64,000 nt of DNA from Algoriphagus alkaliphilus (GCF_900103735.1 NZ_FMXE01000005.1:1-64000), one strand, 5' to 3'. Positions 54,480 through 63,747 are shown, counted from the first letter of the stretch. Numbers and translations: made by a program. The notes: generated by a model from the sequence alone, not told the origin.

Positions 54480-55790
54480 ATGGCAAATCCCGAAATACAA
54501 ATCCTGCAATTTGGTACAGGAAATTTCCTAAGAGCATATATTGGTTCAATGGTTCAAGATTTGAATGAATCAGGCAAGCAATTGAATATCTGCCTCATAC
54601 AATCTACTTCAGGAAATACCATCGCTAAATTAGCCGCCCAAAATTATGAATACCATCTATTGGTTGCGGGTTATAAGGACGGACACAAAATTGAATCCAT
54701 TCAAAAAATTAACTGCGTCAAAGATGGACTGAGTCTGCCTTTGGAGCAGAAGAAGTTTTTTGAATTTGCACACTCTCCACATCTAAAATGGATTATTTCC
54801 AATGTCACAGAAGCCGGAATGGTATGGAAAGAGGAAGGTCCTTTTGAAAAATTTGCGGAATCCTTTGCGGGAAGAATGACCCAGTGGCTATACAGAAGAT
54901 TTCTCCTAAAGCCTGAGGCAGATACTGTAATCTTACCCTGCGAATTACTTCCTCAAAATGGCGAGCTTCTAAAAGGTTTTGTCTTAGGCCACTCCAAAAA
55001 CTGGAATCTCCCAAAAGAATTCAATTCATGGATAAAAGGAAAAGTAATATTTCTTAATTCATTGGTAGACAGAATTGTACCGGGGTTTCCTTCCCACCTT
55101 GATTTACCTTTAAAAGAAAAAGATCCTTTTCTTGTCCAAGCTGAACCCTATGCACTTTGGGCCATAGAGGGGCCGGCTTCTGTTAGAGTTCATCTCCCCT
55201 TTTTGGAAAGTAATTCCGAGGTAATCTTGGAAGAGGATATTTCAGGGTATTCCTTGAGAAAAGTCAGGATTCTAAACGCCTCACACACCGCAATGACGGG
55301 TCATGGACAGTTATTGAATATCAAAACCGTAGGAGACTGGATAGAAAGCCCCGAGCGAGAAAGTTTCCTTCTGGAAATGATTGCGAAAGAAATCATCCCT
55401 AGTCTAAACCTGAATTCAGATGATTTAAAAAAATACGGGAAAGAGGTTATTGATCGATTCAAAAATCCGTTTGTTTCACACAAACTGAGTGATATTTCAC
55501 TAAACAGTATCTCAAAAGCAAAGAGCCGCATTATCCCCATTCTATTGGATTATCAGGCTTCCTTTGGCTATTACCCTCAAAAACTAAGTTACTGTCTGAT
55601 TTCCCTGCTTCTATTTTACCTCAGGAATCCGGACAAAATCCGAGACAGTAATGACATCGTCTTATGGTTTCAGAACGTTTCAAAAAATCAAACTGAACTG
55701 GACAATCTCAAGCTTTCTCTTTTACACTGGTTGCAACTGAATTGGGATGCAGCTTTCGATTTAGCTTACACTAAACTGACAGAAGAATAA
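54480..55790 (+). CDS. uxaB: Tagaturonate reductase (mannitol dehydrogenase family)
   Basis: 436 residues from ATG 54480; a TTG two codons earlier is the only alternative. ILQFGTGNFLRAYIGSMVQDLNE is the NAD site of this family; LVDRIVPGFP (NRIVP-like), WAIEGP, RKVRILNASHTAMTGHGQL and the catalytic KxxxxNxxH are intact. It reduces tagaturonate to altronate, the substrate of UxaA. The isomerase UxaC and any transporter or regulator are not in this window. Confidence 0.9.
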   Translation: MANPEIQILQFGTGNFLRAYIGSMVQDLNESGKQLNICLIQSTSGNTIAKLAAQNYEYHLLVAGYKDGHKIESIQKINCVKDGLSLPLEQKKFFEFAHSPHLKWIISNVTEAGMVWKEEGPFEKFAESFAGRMTQWLYRRFLLKPEADTVILPCELLPQNGELLKGFVLGHSKNWNLPKEFNSWIKGKVIFLNSLVDRIVPGFPSHLDLPLKEKDPFLVQAEPYALWAIEGPASVRVHLPFLESNSEVILEEDISGYSLRKVRILNASHTAMTGHGQLLNIKTVGDWIESPERESFLLEMIAKEIIPSLNLNSDDLKKYGKEVIDRFKNPFVSHKLSDISLNSISKAKSRIIPILLDYQASFGYYPQKLSYCLISLLLFYLRNPDKIRDSNDIVLWFQNVSKNQTELDNLKLSLLHWLQLNWDAAFDLAYTKLTEE

Positions 55791-55803
55791 ATTCATCAAT
55801 GAG

Positions 55804-57192
55804 TTAATCAAACCCTATACCGGCTGCATATCTTGTTTTCGCATAAGAAATCCTGAGTTTGGAAGCAAGATCATTCAGTGTGACACGTGAATCAAAAAGT
55901 GAAACCTCCCGGGCGTTCACCAGAAACAAACTTGATTCACCCATCTGGAACCTTCGGATTTCTCCGGTAAGCAGGGCTTGGAGACTTTTAACATTTTCAG
56001 TGAAAGTAAGCAGTTGGAGATTCAAAGTACTCCAGTTATTCAGTTCCGCTTCCAGCTTCATCCTCAGCTGGATTTCCTTTAGATCTCTTGAGTTTTGCTT
56101 GAAATCAATTTTGGCTTTTGCCAATCCAAACGCTCCTCTAGATTTTCTCCAAAGTAAGGGGGTATATACCGTCAGTCCCCATTTGTAATTATTTTCATAG
56201 AATACCGACTCGTCAAACTGCGAAAGTGTTTCACTTAGAAAGTTGTACTTAAGTTTAACTATAGGAAGCATCTCCTGACCTTTCAGCCGTCGTTCCACAT
56301 CCAAACTCGCCAACTCAAAGTCAGTGATCAATAATTCTGGATGATTTATGACCAGCGTACGCAATTCTTCAATATCCGGATAAAAAGTAAACTCTTCGAA
56401 CAAACTCTCGGGGACAGTTCCCGCACCCAAAGTCATCGGATTTCCATCTTCATTCCAGAGAAAGGTATTTAACTCCTGAGTCGTGGCGAAAAACGAATTT
56501 TCAGTTTCTTGAAGTCGGTATTGACGATTCAGTAATTGAGAAAAAGCTTCTACAGTATCTATTGCCGCAAAATCTCCCTGTTCAAAGCTCCGCTTGACAT
56601 AATTGAATCGTGAAGTAGCCAGTTCCACCCCCTCTCTCAGCACATTCAAATTCTCATAAGCCAATGCCCACTTCCAATACATGGCTGTGGCAGCAAGGTT
56701 TAATTCGTTTAAAAGCCTGACGCGCTCCACCTCACTGGATTGCTGATAGATTTGTGCCTGACGTAAGGACGCTCGTCTTTGATCCAAAATCAGACCTTGA
56801 CCTAAGTTTACAGAAGCACCCGCCGCAAGCAATCCATTGGATGGGACAGCGGCCTCGGGGCTTAGAAAATTTCCTGAATTCTGTTCAAATACACCATTTA
56901 ACTCCACGCCCATCCAGGTTGGAATACTTATTCCAGCCTCTCTTTTGTCGTAATAAGTTGATTCTTTAAATTGCTTTTTATCAAGATTACCGTAGATCAG
57001 AGGGTCAAATGCCCCTCTTGCCTGCATTAATTCCATTTGGCCAAAGCGAAGATTCAACTCAGCCTGAGAAGACACAGGATGATAAAGACGTACCCACTCC
57101 ATATACTCCTCAAATTTGAGTTTCAGGGTATCTTGAGCTTTTGCGAACAACGGCCAAAAAATCACCAATAAAATCAGCGTCAGTTTTTTCAT
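55804..57192 (-). CDS. TolC-family outer-membrane efflux protein
   Basis: 462 residues, signal peptide (cut after FAKAQ near 20). Long heptad-rich helices (SSEVERVRLLNELNLAATAMYWKWALAYENLNVLREGVELA) and repeated domain structure as in TolC; RRASLRQAQIYQ and QMGESSLFLVNAREVSLFDSR are typical. Forms the outer-membrane tunnel for the HlyD adaptor and ABC pump encoded upstream. The ATG overlaps the HlyD stop by 4 bases. Confidence 0.92.
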   Translation of the reverse strand: MKKLTLILLVIFWPLFAKAQDTLKLKFEEYMEWVRLYHPVSSQAELNLRFGQMELMQARGAFDPLIYGNLDKKQFKESTYYDKREAGISIPTWMGVELNGVFEQNSGNFLSPEAAVPSNGLLAAGASVNLGQGLILDQRRASLRQAQIYQQSSEVERVRLLNELNLAATAMYWKWALAYENLNVLREGVELATSRFNYVKRSFEQGDFAAIDTVEAFSQLLNRQYRLQETENSFFATTQELNTFLWNEDGNPMTLGAGTVPESLFEEFTFYPDIEELRTLVINHPELLITDFELASLDVERRLKGQEMLPIVKLKYNFLSETLSQFDESVFYENNYKWGLTVYTPLLWRKSRGAFGLAKAKIDFKQNSRDLKEIQLRMKLEAELNNWSTLNLQLLTFTENVKSLQALLTGEIRRFQMGESSLFLVNAREVSLFDSRVTLNDLASKLRISYAKTRYAAGIGFD

Positions 57193-58544
57193 TTTTTGGA
57201 AGATGCAGCTTGATCTTTTTGTTCTTGAGTATAATAGTCAGCAGGGAAGCCATTTAGTTGTCGCCAGATTTCGTACCAAACCGGCACATCATTAAAGAGC
57301 GCAATTCCATCAGCTCCGGAACCAATCCTAAGCAAATCAGGCCATGCAAATTCATCAGGATCTTCCATTACCAATACCCGATATTGGTTATTTGGGCCTG
57401 CAAACTGATCAATTGCAATGACAACCCCTCCAAAAGTCCCATTTGAAATCTGAGGCCAACCAGAGAAAACGATGGCAGGCCAGCCATCAAATATGAATCG
57501 AACCTTATTCCCTACTTTCACCAGTGGAAGATCCACCGGCTGCACGTACATTTCCACAGCCAACGCGGCATTTGCAGGTACAATATTGACGATTGGATCA
57601 CCTTCCTTAATCGTCTCTCCTATTCCCACTTGTATGGCCTTGGCAATGTATCCATCCTGCGGTGCAAGAATGTGTCTGTACCCGGTTCTTCGCTCATAAT
57701 TCGAATATTGATTTTCAAGCTTCGTAGTGCTTGCTTCGGCATCAAACTGGGAAGACATTGCTGTATACATTTCGGACTCTGCTTTGGCCAATTTATCCTT
57801 GAAATCATTGTCTATAGCATCCAGATCAATTCGTGCAGAAATCAGTTCATTTTTACTGCTGAGCAATTTGTTTTCGGAGGAGATCAATTTTGCCTGCACT
57901 TCCTGAAACTTCAATTTTCTTGTCTCAAAGTCTGTCAATGATCTCAATCCTTCATCGAATAGATTTTCGGCTCGCTCCAGTTGATATTTACCAATATCAA
58001 AATTCACTTTGGCCTGCACCAATTCAATGCTATCAGACTGAACTTTCAGCTCGGCCATCCTGAGTCTGTTTTCTGTTTGCTGAATTCTCAAAATATTATT
58101 TCTTCTCAGCGCACTTATTTGATCATTTAAGGCACTCACCTTGTCTCCATAGGATCTTGCAGAAGATGCTTTTGCATCTACTTGCATCTGTGTTCTGGGG
58201 AGTAGCAAGGAATCAAAATATTCGTCTTTGACTTCGGAAATCCTCAAAATTGTATCTCCTTTTGCGACATAATCACCCTCGGCTACATACCAATTTTCAA
58301 TTCGACCCGCAATGATCGAGTGAATAGTCTGCGGTCTCTGATCAGGCCTAAGTGCTGTGACAAATCCTTTGGAGCGGATATTTTGAGTCCAAGGCAGAAA
58401 CAGCATGATGAATGCCGAAATCAAAATCCCGGTGAGCAATCTTACTCTTTGCTGATTTTCCTTTAGCGGTAGAGTCATTACCAAACTTTTAGAGCCGCTA
58501 AATGGAATTGATTCCTGAATCTTATTAGAAGAAATATTAAACAT
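57189..58544 (-). CDS. HlyD-family periplasmic adaptor
   Basis: 451 residues. One TM helix (about 34-52), then the lipoyl half GRIENWYVAEGDYVAKGDTILRISE, a long coiled coil (about 120-270, including ENRLRMAELKVQSDSIELVQAKV), and the second half GYIAKAIQVGIGETIKEGDPIVNIVPA. It links the inner-membrane ABC protein to TolC. It lies 4 bases after the ABC gene. Substrate unknown. Confidence 0.92.
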   Translation of the reverse strand: MFNISSNKIQESIPFSGSKSLVMTLPLKENQQRVRLLTGILISAFIMLFLPWTQNIRSKGFVTALRPDQRPQTIHSIIAGRIENWYVAEGDYVAKGDTILRISEVKDEYFDSLLLPRTQMQVDAKASSARSYGDKVSALNDQISALRRNNILRIQQTENRLRMAELKVQSDSIELVQAKVNFDIGKYQLERAENLFDEGLRSLTDFETRKLKFQEVQAKLISSENKLLSSKNELISARIDLDAIDNDFKDKLAKAESEMYTAMSSQFDAEASTTKLENQYSNYERRTGYRHILAPQDGYIAKAIQVGIGETIKEGDPIVNIVPANAALAVEMYVQPVDLPLVKVGNKVRFIFDGWPAIVFSGWPQISNGTFGGVVIAIDQFAGPNNQYRVLVMEDPDEFAWPDLLRIGSGADGIALFNDVPVWYEIWRQLNGFPADYYTQEQKDQAASSKK

Positions 58545-58548
58545 AGCC

Positions 58549-60246
58549 TTAAATAGTTAAGTTTTTGTAGCCCTCATAGCTTCCATGATAGATAATATTG
58601 CCAGAGTCCATAAGGAGTATCTCATCTGCCCTACTCAGTATTTGATCATCATTGGAAACCATGAGTAAGGTCCAGTTTCCATTAAACAAGTAATCCACAA
58701 TTTTGGAAAACACATCCTTCTCCACATGAAGAAAAACATTCTCCATGATCAATGCCTTTGGTTTACCTACAAATCCCCTGGCGAATAGAATTTTCTGTGC
58801 CAATGACTTGGAAAGTCCACGTCCTCCGGGTTGAAGCATCGCCTCTAAGCCCTCGGGGAGTTTATATAAATAATCTTTAAGACCCACCAAATCAATGATG
58901 TACTCCAAGTGTGAAAGATCAAAGTCTCTTCCTACTAATATATTTTCACGAATGGAACCATGGAAAATCTCCTGAAGCTCGAGAAAATCACCAACCATTC
59001 CCCGGTATTTTTCCAAATTAATATATTCGAGGGAGAGATCGTTGACCGCTACAGTTCCTTCAAACTCTTCGTACAACCCCGAAAAAAGTGCCATCAAAGC
59101 ACTTTTACCGCTTCCGCTTTTTCCTGTCACAACCACCTTCCTACCAGGTTCAATTGATAGGCTAACGTTTTTCAATATAGGCTCTTCAACATCCTGTGGA
59201 TGAAAGACGACATTGGACATACTGTATTTTAATCCTTCGGGCGCAGCTACAATTACTTTTTCTGAGGGGTTGTGATGTTCCAATTCCAAATCCATCACCT
59301 GACCTAGCTTTTCTACAGCCACCAAGGTATCGTATACAGTTTCCAAGGATAGGATAAGTTTCTCGACCGAATTGATCACCAAAACAATGATTACTTCAGC
59401 AGCTACAAATTGGCCAATCGAAATCTGATCGTTAATCAACAACAAACTGCCCGCAAACAATAAGCTGGAAACAATAAGAATCTTAAATCCAATCATCACT
59501 TTGTATTGGAAAATCAGCACCGAGAAGTGCTTGGATCTAAATTCTACATAGCGTTGAATTAACTTGTCTGCCTTCAGAATAGGCAGTCTTGTACTGCCAA
59601 CCAATTTGAAGGAATTCAATGTTCTTGCCACTTCTTCCAACCAATAAGCAGTGAGGTATTTATAAGTAGATTCTTTCAGGGCCGTTTCCATACCGCGCGG
59701 CCCAGTGAAATAAAAAATCAAGAATAGAATCCCAAATAGAACTGCCCCGAAAATAATGAAAAAAGGATGATAAATCGAAAGCAAAAGCAAACCAAAAATC
59801 ACCTGAAGTAATGCTGCCGAAAAATCAATTAAAATTTTGCCAATGCCCTTTTGAAGATTCACAGTGTCAAAAAAGCGATTTACTATCTCTGGAGCATACT
59901 GTCCATGCATGACCTCAGTCTTTACCTTGGGCAAGCGGTATGCGATAGATAGCCCTGATTTAGAGAATATCCTTTGCTGCAATTTCTCCATAATCTGCAA
60001 TTGAGAAATCTGCAAAAACCCTCCAAAAGCAACCCCAAGTGCAACGATAACCACCAATACCACCCAAGAGGTGCTGATCCTTCCACCAAGGATAAAATTC
60101 AAAATAGCCTGAATTCCCAAGGGTAAAGAGAGGGTGACCAAGCCATTCAGTACAGCATAGAAATAGATGGCATACACTTGGTTCTTTTCCTCCTCGAGCA
60201 ATCCAAATAATCGCTTCAAAGGAGTCAACGCTAAATTACTTTGCAT
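58549..60246 (-). CDS. ABC exporter (TM + nucleotide-binding domain) with degenerate ATPase motifs
   Basis: 565 residues: six TM helices (about 20-310) and a nucleotide-binding domain (about 335-560). Walker A is good (GKSGSGKS, 375-382), but the signature is LSKSL (478-482) in place of LSGGQ, Walker B ends IMEN (E502, N503) instead of LDE, the switch His is N532 (VSNDD), and the Q-loop lacks its usual VxQ. The protein may bind ATP but should hydrolyse it poorly. It overlaps the TetR gene by 11 bases and is followed by HlyD and TolC. Confidence 0.87.
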   Translation of the reverse strand: MQSNLALTPLKRLFGLLEEEKNQVYAIYFYAVLNGLVTLSLPLGIQAILNFILGGRISTSWVVLVVIVALGVAFGGFLQISQLQIMEKLQQRIFSKSGLSIAYRLPKVKTEVMHGQYAPEIVNRFFDTVNLQKGIGKILIDFSAALLQVIFGLLLLSIYHPFFIIFGAVLFGILFLIFYFTGPRGMETALKESTYKYLTAYWLEEVARTLNSFKLVGSTRLPILKADKLIQRYVEFRSKHFSVLIFQYKVMIGFKILIVSSLLFAGSLLLINDQISIGQFVAAEVIIVLVINSVEKLILSLETVYDTLVAVEKLGQVMDLELEHHNPSEKVIVAAPEGLKYSMSNVVFHPQDVEEPILKNVSLSIEPGRKVVVTGKSGSGKSALMALFSGLYEEFEGTVAVNDLSLEYINLEKYRGMVGDFLELQEIFHGSIRENILVGRDFDLSHLEYIIDLVGLKDYLYKLPEGLEAMLQPGGRGLSKSLAQKILFARGFVGKPKALIMENVFLHVEKDVFSKIVDYLFNGNWTLLMVSNDDQILSRADEILLMDSGNIIYHGSYEGYKNLTI

Positions 60247-60916
60247 TTGAAATTGCTTTTATTACAAGTTGGTGGAAAAACTGAAGTTGGGCTGATCCAT
60301 CATGCCTGGCATCTGTCATCCCCGGCAAGTGAATCGAATTAAATGAATGAAGCAAACTGGATTCCATCACGGTAGATACCAAAGTTTTTGGAAATTCATA
60401 GGAAGGGTTAATCTCTTTGATGATACTTGATATCCTTTCCCCAAAGCGGTACACTTGAGCAAAAATACCAGACTCATGCTCAACATCCACTGATTTGGTC
60501 AAATATCCCTTAATCGATTCATTAATAACAAGTTTTCTAAGGAGTTTCGGATCCAAAAATTTGTTTTCCAGACAGATAGGTCCATCTACCATCAGGCGAA
60601 TGGCAATTGCCAGCCGTTCAAATGGATCCTTTATGTTAGAAGTGGCAAAAGCTAAATTATGCTCCATCCAAGCCCAATACCAAGCATTCAGGTAAAGTAG
60701 CAGCATGTGCTTATTTTCAAAATACCTATAAATCGCAGCCTCTGTACTACCGATTTGCTGTGCAAGCTTTTTGAATGTAAACAACTCTATGCCCAATTCC
60801 TGAATCATTTGAGTGCCTTCACTTATCAGCAAAGCACCCAAGTCGGAGCTAAAGGGTTCTTTAATATACAGATTGGAATTAACCTCAACCCGCATTTTTT
60901 TTAAAATAGATTCCAT
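60236..60916 (-). CDS. TetR/AcrR-family transcriptional regulator
   Basis: 226 residues. The HTH is about residues 33-66: LISEGTQMIQELGIELFTFKKLAQQIGSTEAAIYRYFENKHMLLLYL, with the TetR-type recognition helix TEAAIYRYF. The C-terminal ligand pocket is long and divergent. As first gene of the export operon it probably represses it and itself. An inverted repeat TTGTTA/TAACAA lies at 60983-61001, upstream of its start. Confidence 0.9.
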   Translation of the reverse strand: MESILKKMRVEVNSNLYIKEPFSSDLGALLISEGTQMIQELGIELFTFKKLAQQIGSTEAAIYRYFENKHMLLLYLNAWYWAWMEHNLAFATSNIKDPFERLAIAIRLMVDGPICLENKFLDPKLLRKLVINESIKGYLTKSVDVEHESGIFAQVYRFGERISSIIKEINPSYEFPKTLVSTVMESSLLHSFNSIHLPGMTDARHDGSAQLQFFHQLVIKAISNAK

Positions 60917-60982
60917 CCAGCTGAGATTTATAATGTTTGCTAAACGAAAGGGAATTAAAAAAAGTTTGTATTTCTCCTATTT

Positions 60983-61001
60983 TTGTTAGTAAGATTAACA
61001 A
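60983..61001. promoter_or_regulatory. Possible TetR operator
   Basis: TTGTTA (60983-60988), 7 bases, TAACAA (60996-61001), about 70 bases upstream of the tetR ATG. Size and symmetry suit a TetR-family site, but 6-bp arms in AT-rich DNA could be chance. Confidence 0.3.
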
Positions 61002-61010
61002 TTCATCGAT

Positions 61011-61379
61011 TTACTCAGTATTCTTCAATGCTTTTGAAATTAAAATTTCCAGAGGAATAAGTTTTAATGTTTTTCCATTGGCGGCTTCCAAAAAAACAGG
61101 AGGTACACAATTGCTTCGATAAGCCTCTAACCAACAAAGTGCGCAAAGGCACCATTTATCACCGGTGCTTAGACCAGAAAATTGATATTCTGGATATGGT
61201 GTAATAATATCATTTCCTCTACTTCCCGAAAAAATCAAAAACTCCTCAGTCCTCACTGCACATACCGTATGCATCCCCGAATCTTTCGGTCCCGTTTCGC
61301 AGCATCCATTTCTCTAAAATCCTGTAATAGGACTGGTACTTCAGGAGATTAGATCTTCTCCAAAAATATTCTTAGACAT
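61011..61379 (-). pseudogene. DUF2237 gene interrupted by two nonsense codons
   Basis: From the ATG at 61379 the frame reads MSKNIFGEDLIS, stop TGA (61341-61343), STSPITGF, stop TAG (61314-61316), RNGCCETGPKDSG, then MHTVCAVRTEEFLIFSGSRG, NDIITPYPEYQFSGLSTGDK, WCLCALCWLEAYRSNCVPPV, FLEAANGKTLKLIPLEILIS. This is the whole DUF2237 pattern: the family has Cys where TGA stands and Tyr where TAG stands. The rest is uninterrupted. The start overlaps the DoxX stop by 8 bases. An 87-codon piece from ATG 61274 could still be made but would lack the conserved GxCC region. Confidence 0.8.
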
Positions 61380-61773
61380 AAATTTTAGGATGTTTAGCAA
61401 CCCAATAAGCCCAAAAAATGAGAATTGGCTGAATCAAAATTAACCTTACCCAACCTATCCATGCAGGAACACAAAGTCCTCCATCTATACAGGTATTAAT
61501 CTGAATAAAATACCAATGTGCGGGAATGAAGGCAATCAACATGAACACTACTCCCCAAGCTGCTCTGGATCGAGTAGGAAAATAAAGAATTCCCAAACCC
61601 AATAAAACTTCAGCAATCCCAGAAAGCAGATTGATCAAACTGGGATTTGAAAAAAAGGGAGGAATCAAGGGGATATAGAAATCCGGAGTCAAAAAGTGAT
61701 TGATCCCAGCGATAAAGTAAAAATACCCCATCCCCCTGATTATTATTTTTTTTAAAAGCCTTACTTTTTCCAT
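61372..61773 (-). CDS. DoxX-like four-TM membrane protein
   Basis: 133 residues, helices about 11-31, 47-66, 72-92 and 107-127. FYFIAGINHFLTPDFYIPLIPPF and GIAEVLLGLGILYFPTRSRAAWGVVFMLIAFIPAH are the DoxX/MauE-like pattern, with two cysteines in the loop (TCIDGGLCVPAW). Role unknown; family members associate with redox enzymes. Overlaps the dead DUF2237 gene by 8 bases, which indicates a former two-gene operon. Confidence 0.85.
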   Translation of the reverse strand: MEKVRLLKKIIIRGMGYFYFIAGINHFLTPDFYIPLIPPFFSNPSLINLLSGIAEVLLGLGILYFPTRSRAAWGVVFMLIAFIPAHWYFIQINTCIDGGLCVPAWIGWVRLILIQPILIFWAYWVAKHPKIYV

Positions 61774-61888
61774 CTATCTATTTAGGATAATTTACCGGTT
61801 AAACAAGAACTGACACATGTGCAATGAAGTTTTTTTACGGAAATTGATCAAGCCATCGGATTAATGAAGATTAGATAGAGAACGCCTA

Positions 61889-62260
61889 TTATCGGTCCCG
61901 GTATTTCAATTTGCCCAATCCGTACAAATACAAAACTTTTGAATATCTCAGCATGAGGGGAAGAAATAAAATATTCAGAACAGCAACAAGACTGAGGTAC
62001 ATCCAAAGCTTAGGCACCTCTACTAGCACATTGATAGCAGTAAGGGAGCTAAACACCAATGCTACCGAAAATGCATAACTGATGTACATTGCCCCATAAT
62101 AAAAATCGGGCTCGGGATTAAGGTTTGCACCACAGACTTTGCAGTTTTCATTAATGTCCGAAAGATTATGGTAGCTAAATAGACTTACCGAAAAAAGCTT
62201 TCCTTCCCGACATTGGGGACAATTCGCGCTGGCAATGGCGAATCCAAGGCTTTTAGACAT
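61889..62260 (-). CDS. DUF983 membrane protein
   Basis: 123 residues. N-terminal zinc-ribbon-like CPQCREGKLF (C14/C17) and CKVCGANLNPEPDFYYGAMYISYA, then two TM helices (about 60-80 and 86-105). This is the DUF983 pattern with the conserved PEPDFYYGAMYISYA block. Function unknown. Single gene. Confidence 0.88.
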   Translation of the reverse strand: MSKSLGFAIASANCPQCREGKLFSVSLFSYHNLSDINENCKVCGANLNPEPDFYYGAMYISYAFSVALVFSSLTAINVLVEVPKLWMYLSLVAVLNILFLPLMLRYSKVLYLYGLGKLKYRDR

Positions 62261-62378
62261 GTTTTTTTGCTAATTTATTCTGTAAGGATTCAATGATTTG
62301 TGACCAAAGTTACCTCTTCCTTTTGAAGGTTTAACTTTTTTTCAAAAACCCGGGAGAATTCTTTTCGTACTTTTGGAC

Positions 62379-62780
62379 ATGGAAAAAAGAAAAGCAAAAT
62401 CATTGATCGGCGACATGCGAACGGGCAGCTGGTCTGAGTTTCTGCTGTTTCTACTCGTGGCCAACTTCATAAATCTCTCTGCGAATTTTTACGAAGGAAA
62501 TATTTTCATCACTAAAGGAATGAAAATGGATGATCCCATCGACACCTTTACAGAGTTGATCTTTGAATGGGTCCTAGATGGTAGCAAAGATCTGATTCCT
62601 GACAATGGCACTCAACAGGATGACAATTCACTCAAAAAAATCAAACTGGCCTTGATTGAAATACCGGGGATCAAACTTTTTTCTTCCCTGACACTCAAAG
62701 AGAGATTCCAGTTTTTTGTTTCGCAAAATATCAGTTCAAGCTATTCTGCATCTGATCCTCCGCCTCCGGATCGTTGCTGA
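62379..62780 (+). CDS. Hypothetical protein with one hydrophobic segment
   Basis: 133 residues from ATG 62379. WSEFLLFLLVANFINLSANFY (about 18-38) is a hydrophobic stretch; the rest is mixed and ends in PPPPDRC. No domain recognised. A TACTTTTG box (62368-62375) lies only 3 bases before the ATG; if it were a promoter the transcript would be nearly leaderless, so it may be coincidence. It precedes the HAEPLYID gene by 44 bases. Confidence 0.55.
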   Translation: MEKRKAKSLIGDMRTGSWSEFLLFLLVANFINLSANFYEGNIFITKGMKMDDPIDTFTELIFEWVLDGSKDLIPDNGTQQDDNSLKKIKLALIEIPGIKLFSSLTLKERFQFFVSQNISSSYSASDPPPPDRC

Positions 62781-62824
62781 TTTTTCGGAATTTCATCCAA
62801 AAGCAACAATCAACTTAATTTACC

Positions 62825-63709
62825 ATGAAAAAAATACTATTCCTTGCCCTATTTGGGTTTGGAAGCTTCTGTGCTTCGGCTCAAGAAGAAATTGATACGC
62901 TTAAAGTACACAGGCAAATACTTGACAGCCTATTCATTGAGGAAGTCGAAAAACCAAAAACGTCCCAAAAACCGAAGGTGCTTCATGCGGAACCGCTTTA
63001 CATTGATCTTATCAGGGATTTAGGCGCGAGAAAAGGCGAAAAAGAGTGGAACGTGGGCTTTGGGATGCAGGACAAGCGCCGCTATGACGAATTCCACGCA
63101 CTCATCGAATATGAATGGGCACCAATCGACCGTTTGGGTCTGGAAGTAGAATTGCCTGTAAGTCTATATTCATTCAGAAATGGAAATTCCGAAGGTGCGA
63201 TCCCTGCAAATACGCTGGAATCTATCAAGGTCGCAGGACAATACACTTTCTTGGTTTCCGAGAAGCGAAACACCTCCCTTGCCGTAGGATATATCCATGA
63301 ATTTGCATTAGTGGATTTTGAAAAAATGGGGAAAATGAATGCCTTCAAAGGAAATTTGTTCAACCCCTTCTTTGTAGCCGCAAAGCGATGGGGGAGCAAT
63401 TACCATACCTTGATTTACACCGGTCCAAGGATTGAAAAAGGATATGGAAAGCAGGCCGAAGTTGGATTTGAGACGAATTACAACTTACACTACATGGTTT
63501 CCGGTACACGGAATTTTATTGGGTTGGAATTGAATCAGGAATTCGTGAATGGAAAATCAACTGCAACACTTAGACCCCAAATGCGCCTTGGTCTGGCGGA
63601 AAATCTGATGATAGGAATTGTATCAACCATTCCTGTTGCTCAACCAGACGCAGGTTTAGGATCTTTCGTCAGAATCATTTACGAACCAGGATTCAAAGCG
63701 ATGCATTAA
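62825..63709 (+). CDS. HAEPLYID-family outer-membrane-like protein
   Basis: 294 residues. Signal peptide (cut after CASAQ near 20), a short charged linker, then the name-giving motif HAEPLYID (54-61) followed by LIRDLGARKGEKEWNVGFG and a series of amphipathic strands (FHALIEYEWAPIDRLGLEVELPVSLY, FIGLELNQEFV, MRLGLAENLMIGIVSTIPV) ending FVRIIYEPGFKAMH. It is a small barrel of unknown function, probably in the outer membrane. A hairpin terminator follows. Confidence 0.82.
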   Translation: MKKILFLALFGFGSFCASAQEEIDTLKVHRQILDSLFIEEVEKPKTSQKPKVLHAEPLYIDLIRDLGARKGEKEWNVGFGMQDKRRYDEFHALIEYEWAPIDRLGLEVELPVSLYSFRNGNSEGAIPANTLESIKVAGQYTFLVSEKRNTSLAVGYIHEFALVDFEKMGKMNAFKGNLFNPFFVAAKRWGSNYHTLIYTGPRIEKGYGKQAEVGFETNYNLHYMVSGTRNFIGLELNQEFVNGKSTATLRPQMRLGLAENLMIGIVSTIPVAQPDAGLGSFVRIIYEPGFKAMH

Positions 63710-63720
63710 TCTTTAATCAA

Positions 63721-63746
63721 AAAAAGGGGCCTTTTATGCCCCTTTT
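63721..63746. terminator. Bidirectional terminator
   Basis: AAAAAGGGGC, CTTTTAT loop, GCCCCTTTTT: perfect 10-bp hairpin with A/T runs on both sides, between the HAEPLYID gene and the convergent small gene. Confidence 0.9.
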
Positions 63747-63747
63747 T

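Noticed and set aside
62368..62375. TACTTTTG -7 box before the hypothetical gene at 62379
   Set aside because: Three bases from the ATG and no -33 TTG at the right distance; probably chance.
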